NCBI RefSeq assembly: GCF_040834005.1
Contig: NZ_CP162129.1
Span: forward strand, 5,142,501 to 5,206,500
Length of the DNA stretch: 64,000 nucleotides
Origin: Paenibacillus sp. PL2-23
GTDB taxonomy: Bacteria; Bacillota; Bacilli; Paenibacillales; Paenibacillaceae
Direction: 5' to 3'
The translations under genes were made by a program, and so were the position numbers. How positions within the stretch are numbered: position 1 is the stretch's first letter; each line of letters opens with the position of its first letter. A model generated the notes under the pieces. The model was not told the origin of the DNA. It was given only the letters and a program-made list of their open reading frames with translations, and ran no database searches. Positions 27,842-36,760 of the stretch are shown piece by piece.

Positions 27842-29080
27842 TTACTTCAAATATCCGCCCGGATTAACCGGAACTTCGTTTTTACGCACTTCAAAATGCA
27901 AATGAGGCCCTGTGGAATTGCCGGTGCTGCCCACTTTGGCAATCTTGTCGCCGCGCTTCACCTCGTCGCCAACATCAACCAGTAGACCGCCGTTCATAAT
28001 ATGGCCGTACAGGGTCCAGAGACCATTGCCATGGTCAATAATGATACAGTTGCCGTAGCCGCTCCAGTTCTGCGACACGATAACAACGCCGGATTCCGCC
28101 GCATAGATGGCCGTCCCCTGCGGAGCGGCAAAATCGATGCCAGTGTGCGTGTGCTTTTTGCCCGAGATGGGATGGATCCGCGTACCGAAGTTCGAGGACA
28201 CCCGGTAGCTGTCCCGAATTGGCATAGCCAGCTTGCCGCCGCTATACGGATTTTTGATCCGCTTCTCTTCCGCCTGCAGCTTCGACACCTGCGCAGCCAA
28301 TGCTACGAGCAACTTCTCCTGCTCCTCGCTGATCACCTCGAACTCCTCGATGGACTCAGAGAGCTCCTCTGCCTTCTCGTTATAGCTGGCGATCAGCACT
28401 TCCTTCTCCGATTCCTTCTTCACGAGGTCCGCATGCTTCAGCATCAGCTCCTGATTGATCACCTCAAGCTCCGCGAACTGCGCCTCTACCTCTACCTTCT
28501 TCTGCGCGACGAGCTCCTTGTCTTCCTTCAGCCGCTTCACCATATCGCGGTCGGAGTCCAGAATCGTCTGCAGCGCGTCGAACCGGTCCAGGAAATCCGA
28601 GAAGCTTGTCGCGCTGAACAGCACGTCCATATAAGACACAAAACCATTCGAATACATGAGCCGCATACGCGCCTCCAGCAGCGCCTCGCGATCGACGACT
28701 CGCTTCTCCGCCAGCTCCAGATCCTGGCCGGTCTGAAGAAGCTCCACCTGCTTGGCTTCCTTCTCCGCCTTCTTCTTGGATTGCTCGATCGCAACCTTGT
28801 CGATTTCCTTCATCAGCGAGTTGATCTCAGCCAGCACGTCTTCCTTCTTGCGGGCGATCGTCTTCTGCTCCTGCTCCGCGTTCTGCTTCTGCCTGGCGAC
28901 ATCCGCCGCCTTGCGCTCCGCATCCTTGATCTTCTGGTTGGCCGCGCTGATTTCCTTCTGAATCTGAGAGAGTGTCGCGGCTTGCGCGACTTCCCCGCCG
29001 CCTCCCGAAGGCTGCAGGGATATAGTTGCAACCAGCGCACCGGCGATCATCACCAAGCCAAGCTTCTTCATCTTCTTCAT
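27842..29080 (-). CDS. EnvC-like murein hydrolase or activator (coiled coil plus LytM/M23)
   Basis: A 412-residue secreted protein. The signal peptide ends near VAQAATLSQ; a long coiled coil (about 40-270, rich in Glu/Lys/Gln heptads) follows, then a C-terminal M23 domain (about 285-412). The zinc ligands appear intact: HTHTGIDFA holds the H-x3-D pair and GPHLHFEVR the H-x-H. So unlike E. coli EnvC, whose LytM domain is degenerate, this one may itself cut peptidoglycan cross-links. It follows ftsX by 15 nt, which makes FtsEX its likely regulator. ATG 29078-29080 has GAGGAG 7 nt upstream. Confidence 0.92.
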   Translation of the reverse strand: MKKMKKLGLVMIAGALVATISLQPSGGGGEVAQAATLSQIQKEISAANQKIKDAERKAADVARQKQNAEQEQKTIARKKEDVLAEINSLMKEIDKVAIEQSKKKAEKEAKQVELLQTGQDLELAEKRVVDREALLEARMRLMYSNGFVSYMDVLFSATSFSDFLDRFDALQTILDSDRDMVKRLKEDKELVAQKKVEVEAQFAELEVINQELMLKHADLVKKESEKEVLIASYNEKAEELSESIEEFEVISEEQEKLLVALAAQVSKLQAEEKRIKNPYSGGKLAMPIRDSYRVSSNFGTRIHPISGKKHTHTGIDFAAPQGTAIYAAESGVVIVSQNWSGYGNCIIIDHGNGLWTLYGHIMNGGLLVDVGDEVKRGDKIAKVGSTGNSTGPHLHFEVRKNEVPVNPGGYLK

Positions 29081-29095
29081 CTCTGGTCTCCTCAC

Positions 29096-30013
29096 CTACA
29101 CTTTCAAATACTTGCGTACCGAAATGGTGCTTCCCCAAATGCCAATCAACGTTCCAACCGTAACAATCAGGACTGCCGTCATCCAGCCCGCTTCCTCCAT
29201 AGGGACCATAGCGATCATCATCAGCGACAAGTCCAGCTGCGTCAGCTCAATGACCTGCTTGTAGCTGAGGAGCACAAGAGCCGTTGTAACGACGGAGCTG
29301 ATGAAGCCGATCAACGCGCCTTCGATGAAGAAGGGCCAGCGGATAAAAGCGTTTGTCGCGCCGACCAGCTTCATAATGCCGATCTCCCGACGTCTATTAA
29401 TAATTGTCATCTTGATCGTGTTGGAGATCAGGAACATAGCCGTTACCCCCAGACCGATGACAATGACAAAGCCGATATTGCGGACCGCATTCGTCACCTT
29501 GAACAATTGCTGCACATACCCCTCGCCATACTTGACCTTGGAGATCGGGAGCGTCTCATCCCCCTGATTAATTGCGTTAATCTGAGCGGCGACCGTCTCT
29601 ACCGTCTGAGGGTCGAACACCTCTACCACATACGACACCGGCAGCGGATTATTATCGTTGTTATAGCCCTCCAGCCAATCGCCGTTTTCCTCGCCCATTG
29701 CTTCCTTGAGCAGGGCCAAGCCCTCCTCCTTGGAGACGACGGTCACCTTGCTGACCTCTTGAATATTGCCGATTTTGTTCTGAAGCTCCGTAACCTTGGC
29801 GTCCTCCACATTCGTCTGCAGGTACACCTTGATCTGCACCTTGCTTTCGATCTGGGAAGCCATATGGTTGACGTTCATCGCAAGCAGGACGAAGATGCCG
29901 AGAATAAACAACGAGATAAAGATCGAGCTCATGGAAGCGAAGGACATCCAGCCGTTGCGAATAATATTCTTGACACCCTCGCGCATGTGACGGAGAATCG
30001 TGCTAAACTTCAT
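29096..30013 (-). CDS. ftsX: Cell-division ABC transporter permease-like protein FtsX
   Basis: A 305-residue protein with four membrane segments. The first is near residues 25-48 (SIFISLFILGIFVLLAMNV), then a large outer loop (about 50-165) that in FtsX contacts EnvC- or CwlO-type hydrolases, then three C-terminal helices with RRREIGIMKLVGAT between them, the FtsX/MacB signature. ATG 30011-30013 overlaps the end of ftsE by 11 nt, so translation is coupled. With FtsE it transmits ATP-driven movement across the membrane to a wall hydrolase. Confidence 0.97.
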   Translation of the reverse strand: MKFSTILRHMREGVKNIIRNGWMSFASMSSIFISLFILGIFVLLAMNVNHMASQIESKVQIKVYLQTNVEDAKVTELQNKIGNIQEVSKVTVVSKEEGLALLKEAMGEENGDWLEGYNNDNNPLPVSYVVEVFDPQTVETVAAQINAINQGDETLPISKVKYGEGYVQQLFKVTNAVRNIGFVIVIGLGVTAMFLISNTIKMTIINRRREIGIMKLVGATNAFIRWPFFIEGALIGFISSVVTTALVLLSYKQVIELTQLDLSLMMIAMVPMEEAGWMTAVLIVTVGTLIGIWGSTISVRKYLKV

Positions 30014-30689
30014 AGCCGTACTCCCCTCTCGCCTCGTCCCGAACGATGTTGCCATTCTCGATCGCGATGACGCGCTTGCGCATGTTGTTCACAATATCGC
30101 GGTTATGCGTCGCCATTATAATGGTCGACCCCCGGAAGTTGATCTCCTCCAGCAGATTCATAATGCCCATCGACGTTTCAGGATCGAGATTGCCGGTAGG
30201 CTCGTCCGCGACAATAACCGTGGGATTGTTCACTATTGCCCGGGCAATCGACACGCGCTGCTGCTCTCCGCCCGACAGCTGGGACGGCAACGCCGCGTGC
30301 TTGTGCTTCAATCCGACGAGGTCGAGCACCTCCATCGTCCTCTTCTTGATAATGCGGCGTGGAGCCTCGATGACCTCCATCGCAAAAGCGACATTTTCGT
30401 ACACTGTCATCTTAGGAAGTAACCGGAAATCCTGGAAAATAACTCCGATATTGCGTCTGACGTATGGAATTTTGCGCGGCTTCAGCTTGCCTATATTAAA
30501 TCCGTTGACCGAGATTTGGCCTTTGGTAGGCACTTCCTCCCGGTAAATCAGCTTCATAAATGTAGATTTGCCGGCACCCGAGGGTCCAACGACATAAACA
30601 AACTCATTCCGATCTATACGTACCGAAACGCCGCGAAGCGCGTGCGTGCCATCGGCGTAAGTTTTCCATATGTCGTGCATTTCGATCAC
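30003..30689 (-). CDS. ftsE: Cell-division ABC transporter ATPase FtsE
   Basis: A 228-residue ABC ATPase. Walker A is GPSGAGKST, the Q-loop [10 protein letters not shown], the signature [14 protein letters not shown] and the Walker B box [13 protein letters not shown], followed by the H-loop MATHNRD. The start is GTG at 30689 with AGGA 9 nt upstream. It is first in the ftsE-ftsX-M23 hydrolase-ctpB run. A 227-nt divergent region separates it from the vanW-like gene; a weak TATAAA-type -10 lies there, but no clear -35 was found. Confidence 0.98.
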   Translation of the reverse strand: MIEMHDIWKTYADGTHALRGVSVRIDRNEFVYVVGPSGAGKSTFMKLIYREEVPTKGQISVNGFNIGKLKPRKIPYVRRNIGVIFQDFRLLPKMTVYENVAFAMEVIEAPRRIIKKRTMEVLDLVGLKHKHAALPSQLSGGEQQRVSIARAIVNNPTVIVADEPTGNLDPETSMGIMNLLEEINFRGSTIIMATHNRDIVNNMRKRVIAIENGNIVRDEARGEYGYEV

Positions 30690-30916
30690 GTTATCACATC
30701 CTGTTTATAGTCAGTTGTACTATTTCGACAGCTTGCGGCTAATTCCTTCAACAAACCACTTTTTTCATGATTCTCATTATCCTGGCCCTTGTCGAAAAAT
30801 AATGCCCTAACCTCCCTCATCATACATCCTGCATGGGACTTTTTGCGGCTGCATATATATGGAACACTGTGTTTTCATAGCCAGTTTTGCAGAATCGGGA
30901 AAGGGTGTTCACGCGA

Positions 30917-32362
30917 ATGACGAAGCTGAGAATAATGGGGATGACAGCCGCTGCACTGGTGCTGCTGGCCGCTGTTGCGGGGCTGCTGGCGGTGTGGAAA
31001 TATGCGGCGCAGGAGGTCGTGCCCCAAGGGGTGACGGCTGGCAAGCTGGACATTGGCGGGATGGGCATCGACGATGCGATCGCGCTGCTGGATCAGTACG
31101 AGAAAGCGCTGCTGGCGAGGAGCATTACCGTTCAGGCCAATACGGCGGCGGGAGATAATCGAAGCTGGGGGCTGGCGGAGCTGGGCTATCAGGCGGAGTT
31201 CGCCGGCGCGCGCGAGGCGCTGCTGAGGCTGCGGCAAGGAAGCATCTGGGAACGGGCCAAATATCGCTATGGGTTCAAGGGTGATCTGACCCTCAGCCAA
31301 ACCTGGGACCGCGACCTGTTCGAATCCGCGCTGCGCAGGCAGTGGGGCTGGATCGAGCGCAATGAATCGAGGAATGCGACCCGAACCATAACGGAGGACG
31401 ATGAAGTCATCTATACGCCCCATACGGATGCGTATCGCTTGAAGCTGGAGACGCTGGTCGCCGAGGCCGGCAACTGGGCGGTTGTGCCGGAAGGAACGCC
31501 GCTTGCTGCGATGCAAGGCGACAAGTCTCGCTTCGAGGCGCAGCTCCCGGTTCAGGCCATTCATCCTGCGGTGACGCTCGACCAGCTGAAGGAAGAGGGC
31601 ATACAGCGGCGAATCATGTCGTTCACCACGGATTTCGCGACAAGCGCGGAGGGCAGAGCTTACAATGTTACCATTACGGCTCAGGAGCTGAATGACTGGC
31701 TGCTGAAGCCGGGCGAGGTGTTCTCCTACGCCGATCTCATCGCCAAGGTAGAGAAGAAGCATCAATATCGCGAGGCGTCGGTTATACTGAACGGCAAGTT
31801 CGTGACAGGGGTTGGCGGAGGCATCTGCCAGGTGTCCAGCACGTTGTATCAGACCGCGCTTCGCGCAGGACTGGACATCGTCGAGCGGCGCAATCACTCC
31901 CTGCCGGTCGGCTACCTGCCGCTTGGCCATGACGCCACCTATGCAACGGACGCAATTGACTTCAAATTCCGCAACTCAACGGGCAAGTCCCTGCTGATCC
32001 GGACAGAAGTGAAGGATCGGAAGATTACGATCAAGCTGTTCGGCACCATGGCGGAGAATGAAAGCTACGAGATCGAATCCAGAACCACGGATACGCTGGA
32101 GCCCGGCACACAGCAGGTGGTGAACCGCGAGCTTCCCGTTGGCAAAAGCGTCGTCGCGCAGCAAGGCAAGCTTGGCTACGTCGTGGAGACGTTCCGCATC
32201 TTGAAGCGAGACGGCGCTGAGGTTTCCCGCGAGCGGGTCTCCAAGGACACCTACAAGGCTCAGCCGACCATCATCGAGGTCGGCCCTTCATCGCTGGACG
32301 CGACGCCTGCCCCCTCCGCCACCCCTGCTCCAGGCGAGTCAATTGTGGAGGATGGCGTGTAG
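30917..32362 (+). CDS. VanW family protein with peptidoglycan-binding-like N-terminal part
   Basis: A 481-residue protein anchored by one N-terminal membrane segment (about 8-30, TAAALVLLAAVAGLLAVW). The middle resembles the PG-binding/YoaR-type region (IGGMGIDDAIALLDQYEK). The VanW domain is clear at about 235-375: FTTDF, GEVFSYADLIAKV, then GGGICQVSSTLYQTALRAGL and ERRNHSLPVGYLP. A G5-like tail follows (TLEPGTQQVVNRELPVG) and a Pro/Ala/Ser C-terminus. VanW domains occur in vancomycin-resistance clusters but have no proven activity; here no other resistance gene is near, and a wall-related role is all that can be said. ATG 30917 has AAAGGG upstream. Confidence 0.9.
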   Translation: MTKLRIMGMTAAALVLLAAVAGLLAVWKYAAQEVVPQGVTAGKLDIGGMGIDDAIALLDQYEKALLARSITVQANTAAGDNRSWGLAELGYQAEFAGAREALLRLRQGSIWERAKYRYGFKGDLTLSQTWDRDLFESALRRQWGWIERNESRNATRTITEDDEVIYTPHTDAYRLKLETLVAEAGNWAVVPEGTPLAAMQGDKSRFEAQLPVQAIHPAVTLDQLKEEGIQRRIMSFTTDFATSAEGRAYNVTITAQELNDWLLKPGEVFSYADLIAKVEKKHQYREASVILNGKFVTGVGGGICQVSSTLYQTALRAGLDIVERRNHSLPVGYLPLGHDATYATDAIDFKFRNSTGKSLLIRTEVKDRKITIKLFGTMAENESYEIESRTTDTLEPGTQQVVNRELPVGKSVVAQQGKLGYVVETFRILKRDGAEVSRERVSKDTYKAQPTIIEVGPSSLDATPAPSATPAPGESIVEDGV

Positions 32363-32426
32363 CTTTTGACACCGCCGTACCTCCATCGTCCCGACGGGAA
32401 GCCTACTACAGAACTTCCTTGACGCT

Positions 32427-32740
32427 GCCCACTTCAGGGAGATGAGCAAGTGTGAGCTGCAGAACGTACAGTTAATTTGGAGTAACTTGCCTTCTTCAGG
32501 GGGATTAGCTGCAAAACCTACATTTAAATCTTAGTAAATCCGCTCATTATCCCATGAATCGTGGTATTAACTGCACTTTCTGCATTTAGTTACGGTCGCG
32601 AGAGGCTATTGAGTAAATTAACTGTACCTTCTGCATGCCGCGACTTGGTAGAAACCTGCAGATTGCCCACTTCAGGGAGATAAGCAAGTGTGACTGCAGA
32701 ACGTACAGTTAATTTGGAGTAACATGCCTGCTTCGGGGGA
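32427..32740. repeat. Intergenic repeat cluster (two direct ~77-bp copies plus two inverted short units)
   Basis: Copies at 32427-32503 and 32665-32740 are about 90% identical, each containing GCAGAACGTACAGTTAATTT. Between them are two inverted relatives of that core: ATTAACTGCACTTTCTGCA (about 32572-32590) and AAATTAACTGTACCTTCTGC (about 32615-32634). No ORF with a ribosome site spans them. They fill the 558-bp gap 32363-32920 together with the terminator at 32777-32817. This looks like a dispersed intergenic repeat family of the genome. Confidence 0.7.
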
Positions 32741-32776
32741 TGGTCTGCAGTCCGAGCGCATCGGTCTCCTATTCTG

Positions 32777-32817
32777 ATAAAAAATAAACCACAACGCGAT
32801 AGCAGGTCGCTTTGTGG
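32777..32817 (-). terminator. Terminator downstream of the GDSL gene
   Basis: CCACAA-c-GCGA / TCGC-t-TTGTGG hairpin; on the minus strand it is followed by a T-rich run. It lies about 100 nt past the GDSL stop. Confidence 0.65.
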
Positions 32818-32920
32818 CTCATATAATTACCGAATCCATAAGGGGGCAGGACATCAGCAAGAAACAAGCCTATGCCATAAGCATAAGCTTGCTTCTAATC
32901 AATAACCGCTGACGGCAGCA

Positions 32921-33574
32921 CTATGAGAGCGCAAGACGACTGCTTTGCACAGCTCTGATCCATTCTCTGGCTATGAGCTCATGTCCCGCCGCGGTCGGAT
33001 GTACGCCGTCATTCAGCCAATAGGCGGGATCCCGCCGCAGAGCAGCCTGATCGAATTGCTCCTGAAGTCCGACGAAGACGGCGTCGTATTGCTCGGCGAG
33101 CTTTGCCACGATACGCCGATAGCCGTCCAGATGGCCGCGCCACTCCTCCCAGCCCTCGACGGCAATTCCTGCCTGCAAGATAAACGGCTCGCACAAGATT
33201 AATCCCGTATTCGGCAGGACCTCCCTCGTCTCGTCCAGCAGATGACGGTATGCGCGCTCGAACCGGTCGCTCGCTCCCTCCGGCAGCTTGTGCATAATGC
33301 GCCATACATCGTTGACGCCGATCAGTATACTGATGATATCCGGCTTCAGATAAATCGCGTCCTCGTTCCATCTGGCATAGAGGTCGGAGACGCGATTGCC
33401 GCTTATCCCTCTATTTACGAACCGGTGCCGGGTGTCCGCCAGCTCAAAGCCGAGCTTTCCCGCGATAAAATTGACATAGCCTTGCCCTAGCGCCGATGCG
33501 CCTTGTTCTCTTGGCCGACCCGCATCGGTAATGGAATCCCCTTGGAACAATACCGTTTTCTCTTTGCTCTCCAT
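32921..33574 (-). CDS. SGNH/GDSL-family hydrolase (esterase or deacetylase)
   Basis: A 217-residue cytoplasmic esterase. The SGNH blocks are all present: GDSITD (catalytic Ser), the Gly in GISGNR, GVNDVW (Asn) and NDGVHPTAAGH (Asp and His of the triad). Relatives deacetylate plant polysaccharide side chains such as xylan or rhamnogalacturonan. It ends the minus-strand run of the sugar-uptake locus, 26 nt after the 33601 gene, which supports a role in handling the imported glycan. ATG 33574 has GGAG 7 nt upstream. Confidence 0.9.
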   Translation of the reverse strand: MESKEKTVLFQGDSITDAGRPREQGASALGQGYVNFIAGKLGFELADTRHRFVNRGISGNRVSDLYARWNEDAIYLKPDIISILIGVNDVWRIMHKLPEGASDRFERAYRHLLDETREVLPNTGLILCEPFILQAGIAVEGWEEWRGHLDGYRRIVAKLAEQYDAVFVGLQEQFDQAALRRDPAYWLNDGVHPTAAGHELIAREWIRAVQSSRLALS

Positions 33575-33600
33575 ACCCGCTCTCCTCTGTATCCCCGGTT

Positions 33601-34950
33601 TTACAATTTCTCCAGCACCAGCTCGATCTTCACCGGGGCACCCGTTAAATCAAATCGCAGGAACACAACCCTGTCCTGAATCAACTTCGCCGCCTTAACG
33701 CCTGCCGAGGTCGACCGGATCGCATATCCCTTCAGATCGTCCCAATAGGTTAAACCAAACGGCACCTTAGGCCAGTAGCCAATTTCGAACGTCATCCGAA
33801 TTTCGTTTTCGTCCTTCTTATAGCCGCTTACGAACACTTGAGGCACGTTTTCGACAAATTCATCAGCCATGTCGCCCTTGCCGACGTAATTCCTCAGCCG
33901 ATCCGGCGCGCACGAGCCCTCCACAAACGCCATCTGGCACTCGCTGTCGTAATACTGGAACGTATCCGGCCAAGGCCCGGCAGCGGTTCCTCCCATCGTC
34001 ATTGTATATTCGTTCACTTCGGGGCGTACCTGCGAATCCCGGGTCAGCATATACGAAGGCGCCGTCACTTCATTGCTGTCATGATACTTCTCCATCGCGA
34101 GCGGCAGCGTCGTCATGGTAATCGGATATTGCTTGATATAGTCAAAAAACAGATCCAGCATGCCCGCGCATTCCTCGACATGGGAGGCCGGATAGATCGC
34201 AAACCGATCGGTATATTCCATCTCATGGCTCTCCTGCTGCTGGAGGAAATAGACCTGCTCGTTATTCGCCGTGTTGTCGAGATAGTTATGGAATAGGCTC
34301 TTCCAATATTCGATGTTGCTGCCTGTGCACAGCCCTGCTCTCAGCACATCGTTCGGGTCGGTCGAATAGATGCACGGGCTGCCGGAGTGGTACGTCGCAT
34401 GCAGATCTCGCGCTGTCCATTCGCTGGCGACCAGCTTGCCCTTGCCGGGATGCGGCGCCTTGAAGCGGCCCCCGTCAATATACCAGGAGCCCCATGGGAT
34501 GCCCTTGTGCGTAATGTTGTCCCACCACACCTGCTCCCAGCAGTATCCCCATATGCCCTGGAAGCCGAGCTCCTCGGCTACCTCGACGAATTCCTTGTAG
34601 ATGCTGCCTTTCACGATAATCTTGGTCTTCGCCCATGGGAACGTCTCTTGGAGGAAAGCCCAACCTTCCTCCAGCGACTTCCGCAGCCTCGCTCTGGAAT
34701 GCTCCGATTCGTCTGCATAAAACGGCGTCTGAAGGATGACGTCGTCCCCGTATTGCTCATGCCATAGCCTGATGCGGTCAGCCAGCACCGTCGCGGATCC
34801 GGAATTGACGATCCAAGTGACCGAAATGCCGTGCTTGTGGGCGATCGCGGCTGTGCGGTCGATTCCTTCAATCGCGATCCCATGTCCCCAGTGCTGGTCG
34901 ACATGCGTCGCGAAGCTTACGAATGTATAAATCAGATTTTCCGGCTTCAC
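33601..34950 (-). CDS. Polysaccharide-deacetylase-like barrel protein, function unknown
   Basis: A 449-residue cytoplasmic protein with no signal peptide. The N-terminal 250 residues look like a NodB/GH57-type (beta/alpha) barrel: FATHVDQHWGHG with Asp and His that could bind metal, GIDRTAAIAHKHGISVTWIVN, then ILQTPFYADESEHS. The C-terminal 150 residues look like a beta sandwich. I infer a carbohydrate-active enzyme from this pattern and from its place between an ABC importer and a GDSL esterase; the reaction is not known. GTG 34950 has AGGGG 10 nt upstream. Confidence 0.6.
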   Translation of the reverse strand: MKPENLIYTFVSFATHVDQHWGHGIAIEGIDRTAAIAHKHGISVTWIVNSGSATVLADRIRLWHEQYGDDVILQTPFYADESEHSRARLRKSLEEGWAFLQETFPWAKTKIIVKGSIYKEFVEVAEELGFQGIWGYCWEQVWWDNITHKGIPWGSWYIDGGRFKAPHPGKGKLVASEWTARDLHATYHSGSPCIYSTDPNDVLRAGLCTGSNIEYWKSLFHNYLDNTANNEQVYFLQQQESHEMEYTDRFAIYPASHVEECAGMLDLFFDYIKQYPITMTTLPLAMEKYHDSNEVTAPSYMLTRDSQVRPEVNEYTMTMGGTAAGPWPDTFQYYDSECQMAFVEGSCAPDRLRNYVGKGDMADEFVENVPQVFVSGYKKDENEIRMTFEIGYWPKVPFGLTYWDDLKGYAIRSTSAGVKAAKLIQDRVVFLRFDLTGAPVKIELVLEKL

Positions 34951-35002
34951 GTTAGCGTTTCCCCTTCTGTCCGTATAGTTAATCCTTCATCCGGCCTGAA
35001 TG

Positions 35003-35032
35003 CCGAAGAGACTCCTTGCGGAGACTCTTCGG
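35003..35032 (-). terminator. Hairpin 3' of the solute-binding protein gene
   Basis: A 13-bp stem with one mismatch (arms CCGAAGAGACTCC and GGAGACTCTTCGG). It lacks a T-run on the minus strand, so it more likely protects the upstream mRNA end or attenuates than terminates fully. Beside it (35048-35092) a 7-bp unit close to GCTATCT recurs about four times. Confidence 0.45.
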
Positions 35033-35079
35033 TTCGTCCTATTTTGGGTTGCTATCTGCTATCTGCTATCTGTTGGCTA

Positions 35080-36681
35080 CTATCTGTTATCCGCCCACCA
35101 AGCGTCGATCTGCGCCTGGATCTCGGCTTGCACCTTCTCAATGCCCGCAGCTTTCAGCTTCGCGTTACGCTCGTCGATCACTTTGGACGGATTCTCCACT
35201 GCTCCCGTCGAAAGTATCTTGTATTCCGTTATGACGGCAATCAGCTCGGAGATCTCGCTCTTCACGTTGGTATCGTCAAAGACGAAGCCCATCAGAGGGA
35301 AACGTACCGCCTCATCGTTAAATTTCTTCCAGTTGGTATACAGATCATCCGGCTGACCCGGCTTCAAGTAGTTCAGCATCTGGCTGCCGATAACCCAGAA
35401 CAGCGCCGTCGAGCCGTAGCCGGAATCCGCGATCGGTTCAATCCGGTTCTCGCCGACTTTTTTGTAATGCTTGCCTTCAATGCCGTGCACGATCAGGTTA
35501 ATGACATACGGATCGGTATGCAGATAGTTCAGCACCATCATCGCACGCTCTGGATCCTCCGACGTTCTCGAGATGGAGAACATGGAGCCAGTAGCGAGGT
35601 CCGTAGTAACAATCGGCTCGGTTACGACATGCGAAACATAATCGAATTGGTTGTTATCGGCAATCTTGGTCTCGATGTCGGAGCCCGGCTTCCATACGCC
35701 GGACTGCATCCACATCTTGCCTTGGCGTCTCAGATCGCCGGCATCTGTCTTGCTGGTGGCTGCGTCGGAGTTGATATACCCTTTTTCGTAATAGCCCCGG
35801 AACAGCTCGAATTCTTTTTTGTTAATATCGACAAGCTCCGGATCCAGAAGCGACTTCACTTTCATCTCCGACGCCGTGTAATCGACAAAGAACATTTGCG
35901 TCTTGCCCGGAGTCGGGCCGATTGGACGGTAATTCGAGTTGGTCTCGAACATCATATGAATGCCGCCGCCCGCGTTGCCTGATGCTCCGGCAATGTACAG
36001 ATTCATGAGGCCCGGCTCTTCTTTGCTCATCTTCTCGAACCATGGCTCCAGATCTGCCCATTTGTTGATTGACTCGATCGGAATGTCATACTTGTCAACA
36101 ATGTCCTTACGGTATGTGAATGATTGCCCTTGCGTAATTTCTTTGTTCGTCGGAACCGCATACAGCTTTCCTTTCATGCGAGGCGCTTCCAGGTAGAGCG
36201 GATGCAGCGATTCCTTGATGCCTTGCCCATGCTTGTCGAGCAGCTCGTCGAGCTCCAGGAACGCGCCTTTTGTCACGTTGCCGAAGTAGTTGAGCCACGA
36301 CGTCGTGAACACAAGGTCCATCTTCTCGCCGGTATTCATCATCAGCTCGGTCCGGTTTTGGTAATCGCTCGGCGCGATTGGTTGAAGTTTAACGGTTGCG
36401 TTGATCTTTTCCTTGAAAAACTCATTGAGCTTCTCTTCGACGAGGCCATCGTCTGCTTGCGGCGTGCCGAAGTACACGATCGACACTTGGTAAGGCTTCA
36501 GGTCGGAGGCGGCTGGCTTTTCACCGGTATTGTCCGCGGATGGCGATGCGCTTGGCGCGTTCGTCGCGGTGTTGTTCGTCTTGCTGTTAGTCGAGTTGCT
36601 GCCGGATGAACACGCTTGCAATACAAGCATGGCCGCCAGCATGATTGCAAGCGCAATCAGAAAGGACTTCTTTTGTCTCAT
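35080..36681 (-). CDS. ABC transporter solute-binding lipoprotein (LipO/family 1 type)
   Basis: A 533-residue extracellular sugar-binding lipoprotein. The signal peptide MRQKKSFLIALAIMLAAMLV ends in the lipobox LQAC; a Ser/Asn/Thr-rich linker (SSGSNSTNSKTNNT) follows, then a two-lobed binding protein (YQVSIVYFGTP...). It is the size and style of Paenibacillus LipO/YtcQ proteins, which pair with LplB/LplC permeases for complex oligosaccharides. GGAGGGTTAAAAG lies just before the ATG. No ATPase is encoded here; such importers usually share an MsmX-type ATPase encoded elsewhere. Confidence 0.93.
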   Translation of the reverse strand: MRQKKSFLIALAIMLAAMLVLQACSSGSNSTNSKTNNTATNAPSASPSADNTGEKPAASDLKPYQVSIVYFGTPQADDGLVEEKLNEFFKEKINATVKLQPIAPSDYQNRTELMMNTGEKMDLVFTTSWLNYFGNVTKGAFLELDELLDKHGQGIKESLHPLYLEAPRMKGKLYAVPTNKEITQGQSFTYRKDIVDKYDIPIESINKWADLEPWFEKMSKEEPGLMNLYIAGASGNAGGGIHMMFETNSNYRPIGPTPGKTQMFFVDYTASEMKVKSLLDPELVDINKKEFELFRGYYEKGYINSDAATSKTDAGDLRRQGKMWMQSGVWKPGSDIETKIADNNQFDYVSHVVTEPIVTTDLATGSMFSISRTSEDPERAMMVLNYLHTDPYVINLIVHGIEGKHYKKVGENRIEPIADSGYGSTALFWVIGSQMLNYLKPGQPDDLYTNWKKFNDEAVRFPLMGFVFDDTNVKSEISELIAVITEYKILSTGAVENPSKVIDERNAKLKAAGIEKVQAEIQAQIDAWWADNR

Positions 36682-36760
36682 CTTTTAACCCTCCAATATA
36701 ATCATTAATATAGCACGGCGCAGCGGGCAACTGCCGCTTGCCGGGACTATTGCAGTAGTG

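Noticed and set aside
26355-30070. Plus-strand open frames opposite ctpB, the M23 hydrolase and ftsX
   Set aside because: Antisense to genes with strong motifs; composition and lack of ribosome sites mark them as shadows.
30917-32362. Vancomycin resistance cluster because of the VanW domain
   Set aside because: No vanH/A/X/Y/Z or VanRS genes are adjacent; VanW-domain proteins are common wall-related proteins in this group.
32427-32740. CRISPR array
   Set aside because: Only two direct copies of about 77 bp with inverted relatives; no regular short repeat-spacer pattern and no cas genes.
35048-35092. Microsatellite of 7-bp units as a phase-variation switch
   Set aside because: It lies at and after the stop codon of the binding-protein gene, so a change in unit number would hardly affect the product.
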